Source: Glycine soja (taxonomy: Eukaryota; Streptophyta; Magnoliopsida; Fabales; Fabaceae). From it: 64,000 nucleotides of DNA. The position numbers and the translations under genes were made by a program. This document shows, in pieces, positions 47,383 to 59,495 of this stretch. The notes under the pieces were generated by a model. The model was not told the DNA's origin, made no database searches, and was given only the letters and a program-made list of their open reading frames with translations. The stretch lies in NCBI RefSeq assembly GCF_004193775.1, contig NC_041008.1, positions 43,061,136 to 43,125,135 on the forward strand, in the 5' to 3' direction. How positions within the stretch are numbered: position 1 is the first letter of the stretch; each line of letters opens with the position of its first letter.

Positions 47383-48490
47383 CACTTTAGGTCGTGGTTT
47401 CCTTTATTTTTCTTGTTTACTTGGTGACAATTCTGTATTGTTCAGATATTGTCTGGTCCAAAGACCTTTTTGTATATTTCTTCTGTTTTCTTTTGATCCT
47501 TGATCGGGAATTTTCTTTCTTTTGTTTTCTTCCGATTTTTTGATTGGGAATTTTCTCCTTTTCTCTTTTTTTGCTTTTTTGTTTTCTTCCGAGAGAAAGG
47601 ATGGAAATTCTCACCCTGGGTCAAGGTTTATGGTAAGTTGGGATTTTGGCTCAAGGCTTGTAGAACGGCTGGACATGATAAATGTCAGGGCGTGGGTTTG
47701 GCCAGCGGTTCAGGAATAAAAGGGATGTCCCACATTATTTCCATGATACAAATGCAATAATGATGATTAGGAAATTTAATGCCAAACTAGTCATGCATGC
47801 ACCTATGGGGACACTCAAGTGTCGAAAAAATTTTGGTTATGTGATGCTGGGGCTCATGATTCATTTTCTCTACTTTAGTCAACCCAGTGTTTCCAAAATA
47901 TGTTCTTTTATCAATTTGTGCATTCATCCGAGTCTATTTTTGGGCGTTCGGGAAAACTTTCACAGCATTCATCCTTCAAATGTATTCACATTTTTTTTCA
48001 AAAACTGGTTATGATCAATGAATTTTTTCAAAAAAAAAGTTGGAAGTTATCTCTTTTCACAAGTATGTTATTTTCTAGCTAGACAACTTTTTATTTTCTT
48101 TTTTTTCTTCCTTCTTTTTCTTTTCTTGCTTGCTCTCTTCTTTTTTTTCCCTTTTTCTTTTTTAAGTTATTATCATTTATTCATTTTTTCTCCCCTTTTT
48201 TCTTTTTTTCTCTAAAAAGATCGTGCAGACGGGGGCGCACACTACCTACTTACGTCTAACCACAAGGTAAACGAAAAGAACACACGAAATGGTAAGTCGC
48301 AAAAAAAAAAATGGTGACGAAATAATTGAGAGCCATAACACCAAACAAAAAATAATAACAGCAACGTTAGTAACCATATGGACAAAAACAGAAAATAGTA
48401 ATGTCAACAACAATATAGACAATAACAGAAAACGTCAATAGCAAACTAACAGAAAACAGTAATGTCAATAAAAAGGTGCGATGACCTCGG
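47383..48490 (-). mobile_element. Ogre-like element, internal non-coding part
   Basis: It continues the element body after the solo LTR. Long polypyrimidine tracts on the + strand (47420-47600 and 48080-48215) and 'gggggcgcacac' near 48230 are visible. No RT, integrase or protease motifs were found in any frame, so gag-pol is missing. Confidence 0.5.
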
Positions 48491-49741
48491 TCATGTGGCT
48501 CCGCTTCCTCCCAAGAAACCGAGCAAATTCGTCATCTCCTCATCCATACGGGCCTCCTCTGCATCGCTGGGGGATCCTACAGGCGCCTCCCCTGTCTGGG
48601 CCTCGGACCAATCTCCAGGCCATGTGACCTCAGCCCCAAACTGCTCTGGAGTAGGGCACGCAAAAGGAGCGAAACCCTGCCCCAGCTGACTGAGGCTGAA
48701 CCGGTAGAGACACTCATGTATCTGCACCTGCCCCCGGTGGTTGGCCGCCTGCTGGCGAACCAGGTGTTGTAGATAACGCTTCATGCCTAGTGATCCAGCG
48801 GGATCGGCCTGATGAGGTGGTGGCGGTGCGTCTGCGGCTTGAGGTGCATCACCCTGCGCCTGCCTAGGCGTGCAATACTTTTCGATGAAGGCTCGGGTGA
48901 TCGGCGGTCAGATCACCTTACTAGGGGTGACGGAAACCCCGAATGACTGGTAGAGGCCCGTGATCAATGCCAGAAACCCCAGGGCCCTGCTAGACTTATC
49001 CGGGTCTAAAGGGTGCCTGGTGGGTGGCATACCTGCAAATAAATAGATGGCGTCAGCAATCACTTGGGCCACGTGGACGCTCATCCGTGTCAGGATGGCA
49101 TACACCAACTGACACTTCGTCAGAGGGAGATCGAAGTTATGATCGCTAGGCAAGACATTGCTTAGCAGCAATGTCATCCACGTCTGGGTCAAGATGGTCA
49201 TGCTGGTGTGCATGATCCGCACCCGCCTCCCTGCAACAGTCTGGGCGAAATCCTGCCCCGGTGTGCATAACAGCTGGGCAATGGTCTCCTCGTCGAACCC
49301 GTCGGCCCTATTCCTCCTCTAACTGAACTCGCACTCCTGGCCTTCCTCCAACACTAGCGGGTCACCCAGGAACTGGTTGAGGGCATCTGCGTCAAAAGGA
49401 ATCCACTGACCCCTCACCCATGAACGCATGTCTCGCACTCCTTCCTCTGTGGGTCAAGCATTAGCATAAAACTCCAGGACTACCTCAGGGTCAAACTTAG
49501 CCATGGGAGTCACCAGCGACGTCCAATGTTGGCGAACTATCTCCTCCTGAAAATTTGTGTACTCATCCTCCCTGAGTTGGACGCGCCTCTCTTTGTGAAA
49601 CGACCATCCTTTGATGGCCTCGAAGCGCTTCTGGTGCTCGGCGCTCCGGAAACGGTGGCTATCAAACTCGGGGGCGGCACTGGTCCCTTCAGCCGCGGCG
49701 TCTCTCCTAGACCTCTTCGCGGAAAGTTTTTTCGGAGCCAT
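48491..49741 (-). pseudogene. Retroelement ORF1-like 'putative plant transposon protein', broken
   Basis: The minus-strand frame starts MAPKKLSAKRSRRDAAAEGT, continues FDSHRFRSAEHQKRFEAIKG and LVTPMAKFDPEVVLEFYANA, and after a stop at about 49454 goes on with RSWVRGQWIPFDADALNQFL. A second stop lies near 49320. Then come a long piece (49222-48908) with PLTKCQLVYAILTRMSVHVA and IYLFAGMPPTRHPLDPDKSS, a third stop at about 48908, and a tail that ends at 48491. This is the alpha-helical protein often encoded upstream of gag or alone in non-autonomous legume Tat/Ogre elements. Its function is unknown. Three stops make it a pseudogene. The base composition is GC-rich compared with its surroundings. 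Confidence 0.7.
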
Positions 49742-50340
49742 TTGCTGCGAGGATAAACATTTGGAAAGTTAATTTACAAGGAAATGCTATTTTTAAGCAA
49801 AAACGACATACTAATCTTTTCGACTTAGAACAAACTTGTGCATACATTTCCCTGAAGAAGAACATTTATGAACGTGCACTTGTGCAAAATATCCTGCTAT
49901 CTATATCGATATACAAGGATATTCAAAACATTCTAGCTACTTATATCCCACACATATTCTTTTGAAAAGAATTCATATATGCATGCTCAAGGTATTGTGC
50001 CAAAATTACATATGTCCGTATTTAAAGTATTTTGCTACCAAAAGTTACATACGCACATTCATTTCTTTGCTAAACTTATACACATGCATACTTGAAATAT
50101 TCTTACTACCCGAGCTCATATACATACATGTCTTTGCTAAATCTGTACACATGCATATTCAAAGAATCTTTGCTACAAAGGAAATTACATTTCATGCGTA
50201 TTCAAGTATCTTGCTACTCAAACTATATTTCAATTCAACAAGGTTTTTGGTGAGGTATCTCTTTGCTATCTACATGCAACATACACATATCTTGTGAGGT
50301 ATTTTGCCACCTATTCTACATCTATATATGCATGATGAAC
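49742..50340. repeat. Degenerate 'tttgctac...acatatgcata' repeats
   Basis: Upstream of the ORF1-like protein. The phrases 'catatgcatgctcaaggtatt', '(t)ttgctac' and 'acacatgcatac' recur irregularly about every 40-60 bp. Probably an old leader minisatellite of the retroelement. No LTR recognised. Confidence 0.45.
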
Positions 50341-51490
50341 AACATTCTCAAACAACTAGGCAAACATCATGGTGCAGCCCAAAAAATCAGCCGCTGGCCT
50401 AAAGGGAAATCCCTATCACAATGCCCTCATTTTTATGCTTTCTTGCACTCAAAACCAAAGGCTTGGATTCCTAGGTCTAAGTCCTTAATTTGGGCACTTA
50501 TTTTAATCTTTACATGTTGTCCATATATACACAAATCAGCCCCACAATCCAAAGTTCACAAAATCATGCCCAAAATGTCATTGAGGCATTTCACCGAGCA
50601 CTTGGTGGGCGCACTTTTGGGTGCCAATAACAAGGGAATAGGGGCAATGTGGCTTGCCCCATTATTTCAGAACACAACCTAGACTACCAAGAATCTTAAT
50701 TGCTGCTGAAGGCCCATGCCAAATATTTTTTTTTTCTATTTCTATTTTTCATTTTCGTTTTCATTTTCATTTTAATTAAATAAAATTGGTGCCTTGTCAG
50801 TTACACCTCATATACACTAAATGTATTGAACTCATTTTTAATAGAAGGGACTTTTGGCATTTTGCGAATAATTTGTGAGAGCTTCTCTTTGAATTTCTTG
50901 TTGAACTAATCTTAGACTTATCAAGGTAATTCTTGTGGCGTCTACCTTGACTTATCTTCCCTCCCTAAAAGTGGTAAAAGTGGTGTCCTCCTGTGACTTG
51001 TATCAAACGATCCGCTTCTAATAAGGATCACATCATAAGAGAATTGAATATTAATCACAAAATAAATAATAAGAGATTTAGAAAGAAAAATATGTTACGT
51101 TAAGGGAGAATACAGGGGATTTCAAACCTATATGGTTACTTTAATTGACTTTTCTCAAGCTTGATAATTGTGTACGTCTTCCTTTTTTTTATTTGACTAA
51201 GAACTAAAACCTAAAATTATTTTCTTTAATCAATCTCTGAATTAAGAGAGTAATTAACTGATTATATAGTTGTTGAATCATAATTTTCAAAGATATAATT
51301 TTTTTTCTTATTTTTTTTAATGTTTATATGATTGATATACTTACCGTATTCTTGACTATATACACTTTTGATTGTCTATGAAATCTAGTGCAAAATGCAA
51401 TAATTAACTCGAGTCCGTTTTGTTTATTTGTGGATTATTTTCTTTCACCATAATTGCTCTTACTGCGAGGAAAGTGAGTAATAGGAATGT
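50341..51490. other. Intergenic
   Basis: No gene or element ends supported. The 5' LTR of the Ogre-like element would be expected here or to the right but is not seen. Confidence 0.4.
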
Positions 51491-51492
51491 AG

Positions 51493-52103
51493 TAGGCATG
51501 CAAATAGAAACGGAACTCGTGGGTATCCCTCCTTTGAGTTTGACGGAAAAAATTCATTTTGATCGAAGTTAAGATTGAATTTGGATTTTCTCTGACTTGG
51601 GAAAGCGATGACGGGAAAGGGTCAGATATGGGACTTCCTATCCTACCCTTACTCCCATACCTATCCGGTTACATATATTTGTATAATTATTAACAATGTA
51701 GTTATATATTTATCTATAATTTTATTATTATTTATATTATATATAATTGTTAATTATATAATTATATAATTATTTTATATTTTATTTTTATAATTATAAA
51801 AATGTAGAATAATTATTTTAATAGTTAAATAAATAATATTAATTATTTAAAATTATACATTTAACTAAAAATATAATTTAAATCTTAAATATGTTTACGT
51901 TATTTATTCTTTATTTAAAGTATATGAACAAATATTATTTAAAAAAAAATATGAGATGTATTTTCCATAAATTTCTTCGAATCCAATGGAAATGAGATTG
52001 AATTTTATTTTTTTATCCCATCTTTTATAAATTCAAACTCGTACCTTTTTGTAACAACGGGAATGGGAATAGGGAAATCCGTCCTTCCCGTTGCCATCCC
52101 TGT
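51493..52103. mobile_element. Probable non-autonomous DNA element relic
   Basis: The right end 'tccttcccgttgccatccc' has a weak inverted partner at the left ('taggcatgcaaatagaaacgg'). TGTAG flanks both sides (about 51488-51492 and 52104-52108). The 'gggatggcaacggg' terminus is frequent in plant DNA elements. The superfamily is not resolved. Confidence 0.35.
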
Positions 52104-52109
52104 GTAGAA

Positions 52110-53517
52110 CCAGAAATATGGTAGATCCCACAAATTAACAATAGGTTGGCATATTGCTGCATCAAGACCTAACTTTCTGTTGTTGCATCAATAAAGATTG
52201 AAAATGACCTTGATATATATAGTCCTAAAAGAATAGGAATTTATCAACTTTCTCTATTTTGGCGTTCTTTAAATAAGAGTATAAAGACAGTACAGCCATC
52301 AAATTTCCATTTTTATAATCTTCAAAAAGCGGCACCCGTTAATTTTACTGGCTTTTCTCTTTTCCTATTGTATTAAAAATGACTAATAATTAAAGGCAAA
52401 ACAAATCTATATTTTTCTATCTCTCTCCATTTTTTACAAATGACAAACATATATAAGAGAAAATTATATTTAAATTGATTAGAGTATATTTAAATTGATT
52501 AGAGGTCCTAAAAAGTTCACATGAGTGAAAATAATTTATTTAATTAAAAAATTTGTATTTAATTTCTACTGTGGATGTAATTTTCTTGGATCAATTACAG
52601 TCACATATCACAAGCAAGCTTATTTTCTGATCCCCGTAGATTGGAAGAAGATACCCGTGATATTTTATCTAGGACAAAAAAAATATTTAAATTGAGTAGA
52701 GTTATTATTCTTTCCATTTCTTTAATCTCACGAGTAAATATCTCGTACAATGCAACAACTTTTTTTAAAAAATTAAACTAAAAAATTAGAAACTTTGATC
52801 TTGAGAAAAAAGTAAATTTAAAAAAATTGATAATTCTTTAAAATATAAAATAAGTGTTTAGTAAAAATAAAATAGCGTGTCATACAGAAAAAGAGAATAT
52901 AATAAAAACAATTAAAGACTCTAATTTATAATCTAAAGAATAATATAGTTTTACACTCTCCGTCTTTGTAAATGTACTTAGAAAAATGTGCATTTAAATT
53001 AATTTACTTTACAGAAAACACTTCTAATAATTTTCTTTCAAATAGTATTTTTTTTAAAAAAAATATTCTTCAATAAAGCATTTAAGATACTGTAACTCTA
53101 GCCATATAATTTAACCCCTCCCTTGGAGGTATGATAGTTACACATCACCAAGGCACTCCTCTCCACACATCAGAATAAGTGGCATAATTTGAATGTAAAC
53201 TTAAAAAAAAGAAGAAGAAAAAAACAAAGATGAAACACTTTATATAGATAATGACGGGAAGAGTGCATGTGAGTTGATATTTATGGAAGTATATATAGTG
53301 TTATTTTGAATGATTGAAAAAAAAATTAAAAAAAACTTAGATAAATATCATAATTCTTGAGAATTAACATGATTAAAGTAAAAAAATCTTAAAACAAAAA
53401 ATAACAACAGAATTCCAATAAAGACTTCCAAGCTTATTCTAAACCATTGGATTTTAGTCTAAGAATCTCCTTTCCTTTCTCCTTTCTCTCCTAATTTTTC
53501 TCGTCTCACACATACAA

Positions 53518-53548
<31 letters not shown>

Positions 53549-53818
53549 CACACACCTGTACACCAAGATATTTACTCAGCAGATATCATCTAATACTGCA
53601 ACAAAAACACCTGTTCAATTTAACAGGCTCAAGATGGTACCTAGCTAGAGAAGCCATAGTGAAACACTTCTGTCCTAGGAATCCTGCATAGAGGTTGTTC
53701 AATAAAACAATTTCTTAATTTGTCAGCAAAATGATGTTGCACTTGTACAATCTCATTAATTTGCATTACAATGCACAAGCAACAATGAGAATCTGATTTG
53801 GCTCACTGTGATTCCCAT
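52110..53818. other. 3' flank of the Dof gene, AT-rich intergenic
   Basis: No gene seen. An (AT)n run with flanking GTGTACA/TGTACAC words lies at about 53518-53562 and forms a palindrome. Confidence 0.5.
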
Positions 53819-55562
53819 TTAGGTCTGTTCACGGAAGGTAAGAGACCGCGATAGAGCCGCAGGGTTGGCTTGCAACAGCGGTGATGCTTCAACCATGTGA
53901 TGATTCATGTCGTTTCCCTTGGATGATGGAAAAGCCTTGAAAAGGCCTCCGGAACCGGCCTTATCATCCTTGATCCCTAGTTTTGACCACATGGAAATGG
54001 AACTCTTTGCAGCTTCACTAGGGTCATCAATTCTAAGAGTCTTGGGGATCAAGACATTGTGTTCTGAGCTCTTGTGCTCCATATCATGCATTTCTCTTTG
54101 TGAATTGGATGGGGCAATGATGTTTCCATCCCTTGAGTGTTTCCCTAAAGTAAGGACAGAGACAGAGTTGTTAACAGAAGATTGAGGTGAGATAGATGAT
54201 ATATTGTTATTCCAAGAGGGTGGCATACAACCCCAATATGCTGGTGTAGTATAGAATGATAAAGGGTACCCTGGTGGGCAAAATGTAGGAGGAGGCATAG
54301 GATAAGGCCAAGGGCCACTTGGGAAATATGGCAATTGAGGAGTGAAACCTTCAACCCTTTTATCAACTGATTCATGTGAGCCACTATGGCTTGAAGTTGA
54401 AGTTGTTGCAACAGAAACTCCAGTAGAGTGACCACTAGTACTTCCATCCTCCTCCTTTCTATAGGAAACAAAACTATTCGGCTCAGTTGCTTGAAACCCA
54501 TTTGGAACACAACTTTGTGCTCGCTCTGCAATGTTCAACATTGATGCCATTGTATCACAAAGGGGAGAATCAGGACCAAAGGTCAAAACAGCTGCTCCAT
54601 TTCCCAACACAGCATTATGCAATCCATTGGGGGCATTGAGTGTGGCTCCTTGAAGCCCCTCTGGGAACATTAAGTGCCGGTAATGTGATGCGGTCGCCGG
54701 GAAATTTTTGTTCTTTCGACGACCGGCTCCTACCGGCACATTCCTCATTGTACCTCCAGCAGTCCAGTATCTTTGGCAGTTCTTGCAGAAATGACGAGGC
54801 TGGTTGACATTGTAGTTGTTGTAGTAACAGAACTTGGTGTCCATGCTGTTGCATCGTGGGCATGGAAGCACCTTGTCGGGTTTCTTTGGTGTTTTTTCAT
54901 CAGAAGCACTTGTCTCGCTTTGTTCTCCATTTGTGGAGGATTTCGGGACTGATGTCTCAGTTTCTGGTGAGGGAGTCTTAGGATTCTCAAATATGCCTGA
55001 AGATGTCGTGGGGGATTTTAAATCCTCTGTGGTTTGATGTGAGCCATCATCATCTTGTGATGAGGTAAGTTCTTTCCTTGATGGTTCCTAAAACAATGAA
55101 CATGATCAAGGTTAGAAATGCTAAATTACTATGGTTACATACAACAGTGGAATTAGAAAACAGTGAACTCAACCTCAAAAATAATATGAAACTAAAAGAA
55201 AAGTATATTGGTATAATGCTATTTATCATTTATGGAGTGTATGATATGTTATGATAAACAAATTTTGCGTGAAGCATGTTATAACATAGTACGAAAATAA
55301 AAGCATTAGCAAGGTGAAATTGAATCTGTTTTTCTTTGACCTGGTGGCTCTGATTCAACAAAAAAAAACTATCTTGGATATTTTAAGCCAAAGTAGGAGG
55401 GTGGGTGAATTCACACCACGGAAAACAGGGGAGAAATTATTTTTCCTTTGACGTTAAGGAAGTTAACAGCGTACTTTGTTTAATGAATGAAAAGGCTCAC
55501 GTGACATTAATAGAACAATTCAGTACTATAATCCCAATTCTAGAGATGCATAACAAAATCAC

Positions 55563-55614
<52 letters not shown>

Positions 55615-56748
55615 GAATGAGACAATACTTTTTTACGGTGAAACTAAAAATTCCAAAAATGGTATTTGATATTTGCAAATTTTGTACTAAATATACAGGA
55701 ATATAAAACAAAGAAAGTTCTGGAATTCAGAGCAGGGAAGAAGAAAATTAATAAGAGTATGAAACAGCTGGAAAATAAATAAATCCAACGCATATTCTAT
55801 AAATAAGTCCTCCGTGATGTCACAAGGTTACATGTCATTGGAGAATTGTTAAATAAGGACTTGAATAATATGGACAAAAGAGTCAAACTAAAATAGTTAA
55901 GCTCCAATTGAAGTCCATGGCGTGAAAAGCAACTTGATAAAAGAGTTAAGTAAAGCAATAAATCTAACAAGAAAAATATTCAAGCCAACAACATAACAAT
56001 AGTACTTCTGTGATGTTGCAAGAGATCCAATAAGAAATAAACACAAAAAAAGATTTTTTATTTATTTAATGTTACATTGAACTTGCTAAGAACCCGGTTT
56101 AGGAAAATATTTTTCTAAATATGAATCAATAGAATTAAGAAAAATCACTAAGCAAATTCATTGACTCAAAAACGGAATCGCTAAAATCAAAGCAAGCCAA
56201 ACCACAAAATATATTCTATCCTAGATTCTTATACTTGTATTCCATAATGGAGATTGGATCCAATTTCACCGAAAGGAACCCCGCAATGAATTCTAGCCAC
56301 CACTCAATAAATGATTGAATAAATTCAAATTCAATACCCACATATATTGAAAACTCTTTAATTTAAAAAAATCAACATATTCATAGAAAATTGAAAAAAA
56401 AAGCCTCTCAATTCAATTCAATTGGCACCAAGGCATGAACAAAACTTTTTCACGATTTGAAAAAACCCATTAACAATTGAGAGGTTCTGAGAAATGGGTC
56501 GCGGCTAGATTTGGAAATCAACATGGTTTTCCACAAATTAATTTAGACCAAGACAAGACAACATTAACAACACCTACCTCAGGTTCATGTTGTTGTTGTG
56601 TTGCAGAAGAGGTAACTTCACGAGGAGAAGAGGAAGATGAAGGGGCACGAGCAGGTGCAGAAGAAGAAGAAGAATCATTGATGTGTGTGTGTGTCAGCGA
56701 AATTGTCCTTCCAAAAAGCTTTATCGCAGGGTCCTTAACCTCTGACAT
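53819..56748 (-). CDS. Cycling Dof factor (CDF-type Dof zinc finger)
   Basis: Two exons on the minus strand, 56748-56578 and 55087-53819, join in phase 0 across a 1,490-bp GT-AG intron to give 479 codons. The N terminus [16 protein letters not shown] is the signature start of CDF proteins. The Dof finger CPRC...CKNC has its ligand cysteines at residues 133, 136, 158 and 161, followed by [20 protein letters not shown]. The C-terminal part has the conserved CDF blocks: a [16 protein letters not shown] region, SMWSKLGIK, and [14 protein letters not shown] just before the stop. CDFs repress CO and FT in photoperiodic flowering and are themselves targeted by FKF1/GI; they bind AAAG sites in the nucleus. 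The start is set by the DPAIKLFG motif. A TATA box lies about 140 bp upstream. No defects seen. Confidence 0.93.
55565..55614 (+). repeat. (TC)n(TA)n microsatellite in the CDF intron
   Basis: About 16 CT/TC units followed by 9 TA units, in the single intron of the Dof gene. Confidence 0.95.
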
Positions 56749-56883
56749 TCCTGTGTGTTGTAACAGGTTCAGGTTCAGGAATATCTATCCATCAATCTCT
56801 CTCTTGTTGTTGTTTCTTCTCTTTCTAGAAAAAAAATGGGGGAAAGAAACGAGGAAAAATATATTACATAAGTACAGATAGAT

Positions 56884-56894
56884 AAATATATAGA
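56884..56894 (-). promoter_or_regulatory. Likely TATA box of the CDF gene
   Basis: The minus strand reads ctatatattta. It would place transcription start near 56855, giving a leader of about 105 nt. Confidence 0.5.
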
Positions 56895-57409
56895 GAAGTT
56901 GGTTTGGTGTAGTGTTGTGTTCAGTAACTTTTTATTTTTGGGTCTCTTTTTGCACTGTTAAATATAAAAGATTGATATGAAAACGGATAATGAATAGAGT
57001 GAACTGTGAAGTGGTGAGGTTTTTTTGTTTGTGTTTTTTATTCTAAGGAGGAAATTAATTGAATTGTTGGTTGCCACTTCAGCAAAGAGGGGAATTTTGT
57101 GAGCCACAAGTTCTTGTGGCCTATGAGATCTTTGTGCTGTTGGATTCCCCCACATTGCTTCTAAAGATAGTGCTGTTCTGTCCCACCCTTTTTCGTCCCC
57201 GTCAGCACTTTCATTTTTTGCCTTTTTCGTCAACCCACTCTTGGTAGGACTTTCTTTCCTCTTCCTTCTTGTTAGTCAAATTGGCTCCCACCTCCCATTT
57301 TTGACTCCGACCTCTTCTTCTTTATGTTAAATTTTTTTTCTTCTTATTCCTTATTTATTAATTGGTTTAAATAATTTTCATGCTATCTAAAATATGATGT
57401 TTTTGACTT
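56895..57409. other. CDF upstream region
   Basis: Promoter-proximal sequence on the minus strand. No second gene recognised. Confidence 0.45.
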
Positions 57410-58055
57410 TCTTCACGAGACTAATATATTTTTTACAATAAATAATTTCAATTGAGTTAAATGATATAATTACTGTAAAAAGAAAAATTTTATCGCCTAT
57501 AATAGTTTTTCTTAACTCAAATGGAAATTTTTTTTATTCATAGGATTATAGATATTGTTTTACAAAAAAAAATATAATTCAATTGAGTGACATATAATTA
57601 TGATGAACAACAAAACTTTAAATACTCAAAGAAAATTTTATCATTTATAGTAGTTCTACTTAACTCAAATAAGAATGTTCTCTATTTCACAAGATTATGG
57701 ATATTCTTTTACAAGAAATAATTTTCATTGAATCAAGATATAATTATTGTGGATAAATTTGAATACTAAAGAAAATTCCATTGCCTATAGTAATTGTTCT
57801 GAACTCAAATAGGAATGTTATCTATTCAAAAGATTATAGATATTGTTTTACAGGAAATAAGTTCAATTGAGTCAAATAATTGTTGACAATAAAACTTTGA
57901 TTACTCAAAAAGAAAACTTCATCCTCTATAATATTGAATGAGAATGTTCTCCATTCACAAGATTATAAATATTTTTTACAAGGAATATTTCTAATTGGGT
58001 GAGATATAATTATGGTGGACAATATAACATTGAATACTCGAATTAGACGAATGTT
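57410..58055 (+). repeat. Diverged tandem repeat, 129-149-bp unit, four to five copies
   Basis: 'gattat(a/g)(g/a)atatt(g/c)ttttacaa' recurs at 57544, 57693, 57832 and 57961, with a weak first copy near 57420. Each is followed by 'aataatttcaattgag(t)' and preceded by 'taactcaaat(a)(g)gaatgtt(c)tctattca'. Spacing falls from 149 to 139 to 129. It lies about 0.6 kb upstream of the CDF promoter. Confidence 0.85.
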
Positions 58056-58680
58056 TTCCTTAAAGATACTAAAATTATAGGCCGTCTTGTAAATAAAATA
58101 ATTTTATCATAGTTATTCTAAAATAAAATATTTAATTTTATGGTATATTTCATATAGAAAAAAAATATTAAAAGAAAACATGAATAACGATGTATTTTTT
58201 ATTGTTTGGTTGAAGAAAAAATAGAAAGAAGATAAAAGAAAAAAATTTCATTTTTACAAAATAAAAGATTGAATTTTTATTTTCTTTCACCTTCTTTCTA
58301 ATTTAAATTTCAAAATTTTCTCTCCATCTCCACTCTTTGTCCTTCATTGCAAATTGCATTCAATAACAATTTTTTTTATGCTAACAATAGCTTTGGTCTT
58401 TCATCAACAAGATTAGTTTGTATGAAATATTAAAAAAGATTCATTTAATTTAATCTGAACAATAAATTATAGTCACTCCGAATCGTATTTGGCTTACGGG
58501 AACTGTGTTTACTTGGTATTCGGCTTTACCACCCAATTTGGTACAAAATTGGGTTGAGATTTCCACTTTACGTTATTTTTGTCACTTCAATACTATCCTT
58601 GCATACAATATTTATTTTCCATTAATATTTCTTTCTTTTACATGATACTCTAACACTTTGACTAGATTGAGATTGACTAG
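58056..58680. other. Intergenic
   Basis: AT-rich, with no gene seen. Confidence 0.45.
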
Positions 58681-58689
58681 TTGAGAATA

Positions 58690-58840
58690 CTAGATCCCAG
58701 TAGACCGAATGACTATTTGGACTAAATCCAACTTGTCAAAGAAATTAGACGCGAGTATGTCAAATGGATTCTTGTACTAAATTCGACTTGTAAAAGAAAC
58801 TAGATCCGAGTAGACCAAATGGCTTATTGGACTAAATGAT
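58690..58840 (+). repeat. 55-bp tandem repeat, 2.7 copies
   Basis: Units begin at 58690, 58745 and 58800 ('(c/t)tagatcc(c/g)agtagacc(g/a)aatg' ... 'ggactaaat(c/t)c(a/g)acttgt'). Confidence 0.8.
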
Positions 58841-59009
58841 CACACTCCCCAACTTAAATATTGAGTGATGATAGCACCCAAAACTCGGAGTGACCTTTGT
58901 AAGATCCGGATTATTCGACTTAATGAATTCTCCCAACTTTAATAGTTAAGGAAAAAGCATCACAGGCCAAGAGAGGATACACGAACCCCTTATATATTCA
59001 AAAGTACAA

Positions 59010-59495
59010 GAAAGGATACACGAGTACTACTACAATTTATAGATTTATCATCACACGATTAACATTGATTTACGATGGTATTTTCGTAAATAAATTGAGT
59101 TAATTCACATCGATTTTAAAAAAACTGATGTTAACGAGTTGATGCTAACATTGGTTTTTAAAAACCCGATGTTAACATTAATTCGTTAACATCGTTTTCT
59201 CTACAACTGATGTTAAGTTTAGAACTTTAACATCAGCTATTGAAAAACCAATATTAACATCAACTAGTTAACATCGATTTTTTTTTTTAAAAATCGATGT
59301 ATCATTCATAAATTAAAACCCCTAACCCTTTTCCCCGTGCGCTTAGTCTCGCAAACTCTTTCTCCCTGTCAATACACTGCATTTTGTGACTTGTTACCGC
59401 CGTTTTGTGTCACCATTGGTGCCGCTCAACATGGAACTGCTCCGCGAATTGGGGTCGTCACTGCTGTCGTGAGATTGAGGTACGTGGTTGCTTCT
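59010..59495 (+). mobile_element. CACTA-like terminus with subterminal 'TTAACATCG' repeats
   Basis: Between 59040 and 59302 the words ttaacatcg(a/g) and their inverse cgatgttaa occur about ten times in alternating orientation around T/A runs, the texture of a CACTA subterminal region. 'ctactacaat' near 59024 is a weak match to a CACTA terminus. From 59320 C-rich leader sequence follows, with a GT donor-like 'gaggtacgtgg' at about 59478, common in this element type. No transposase and no opposite end found. Confidence 0.45.
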
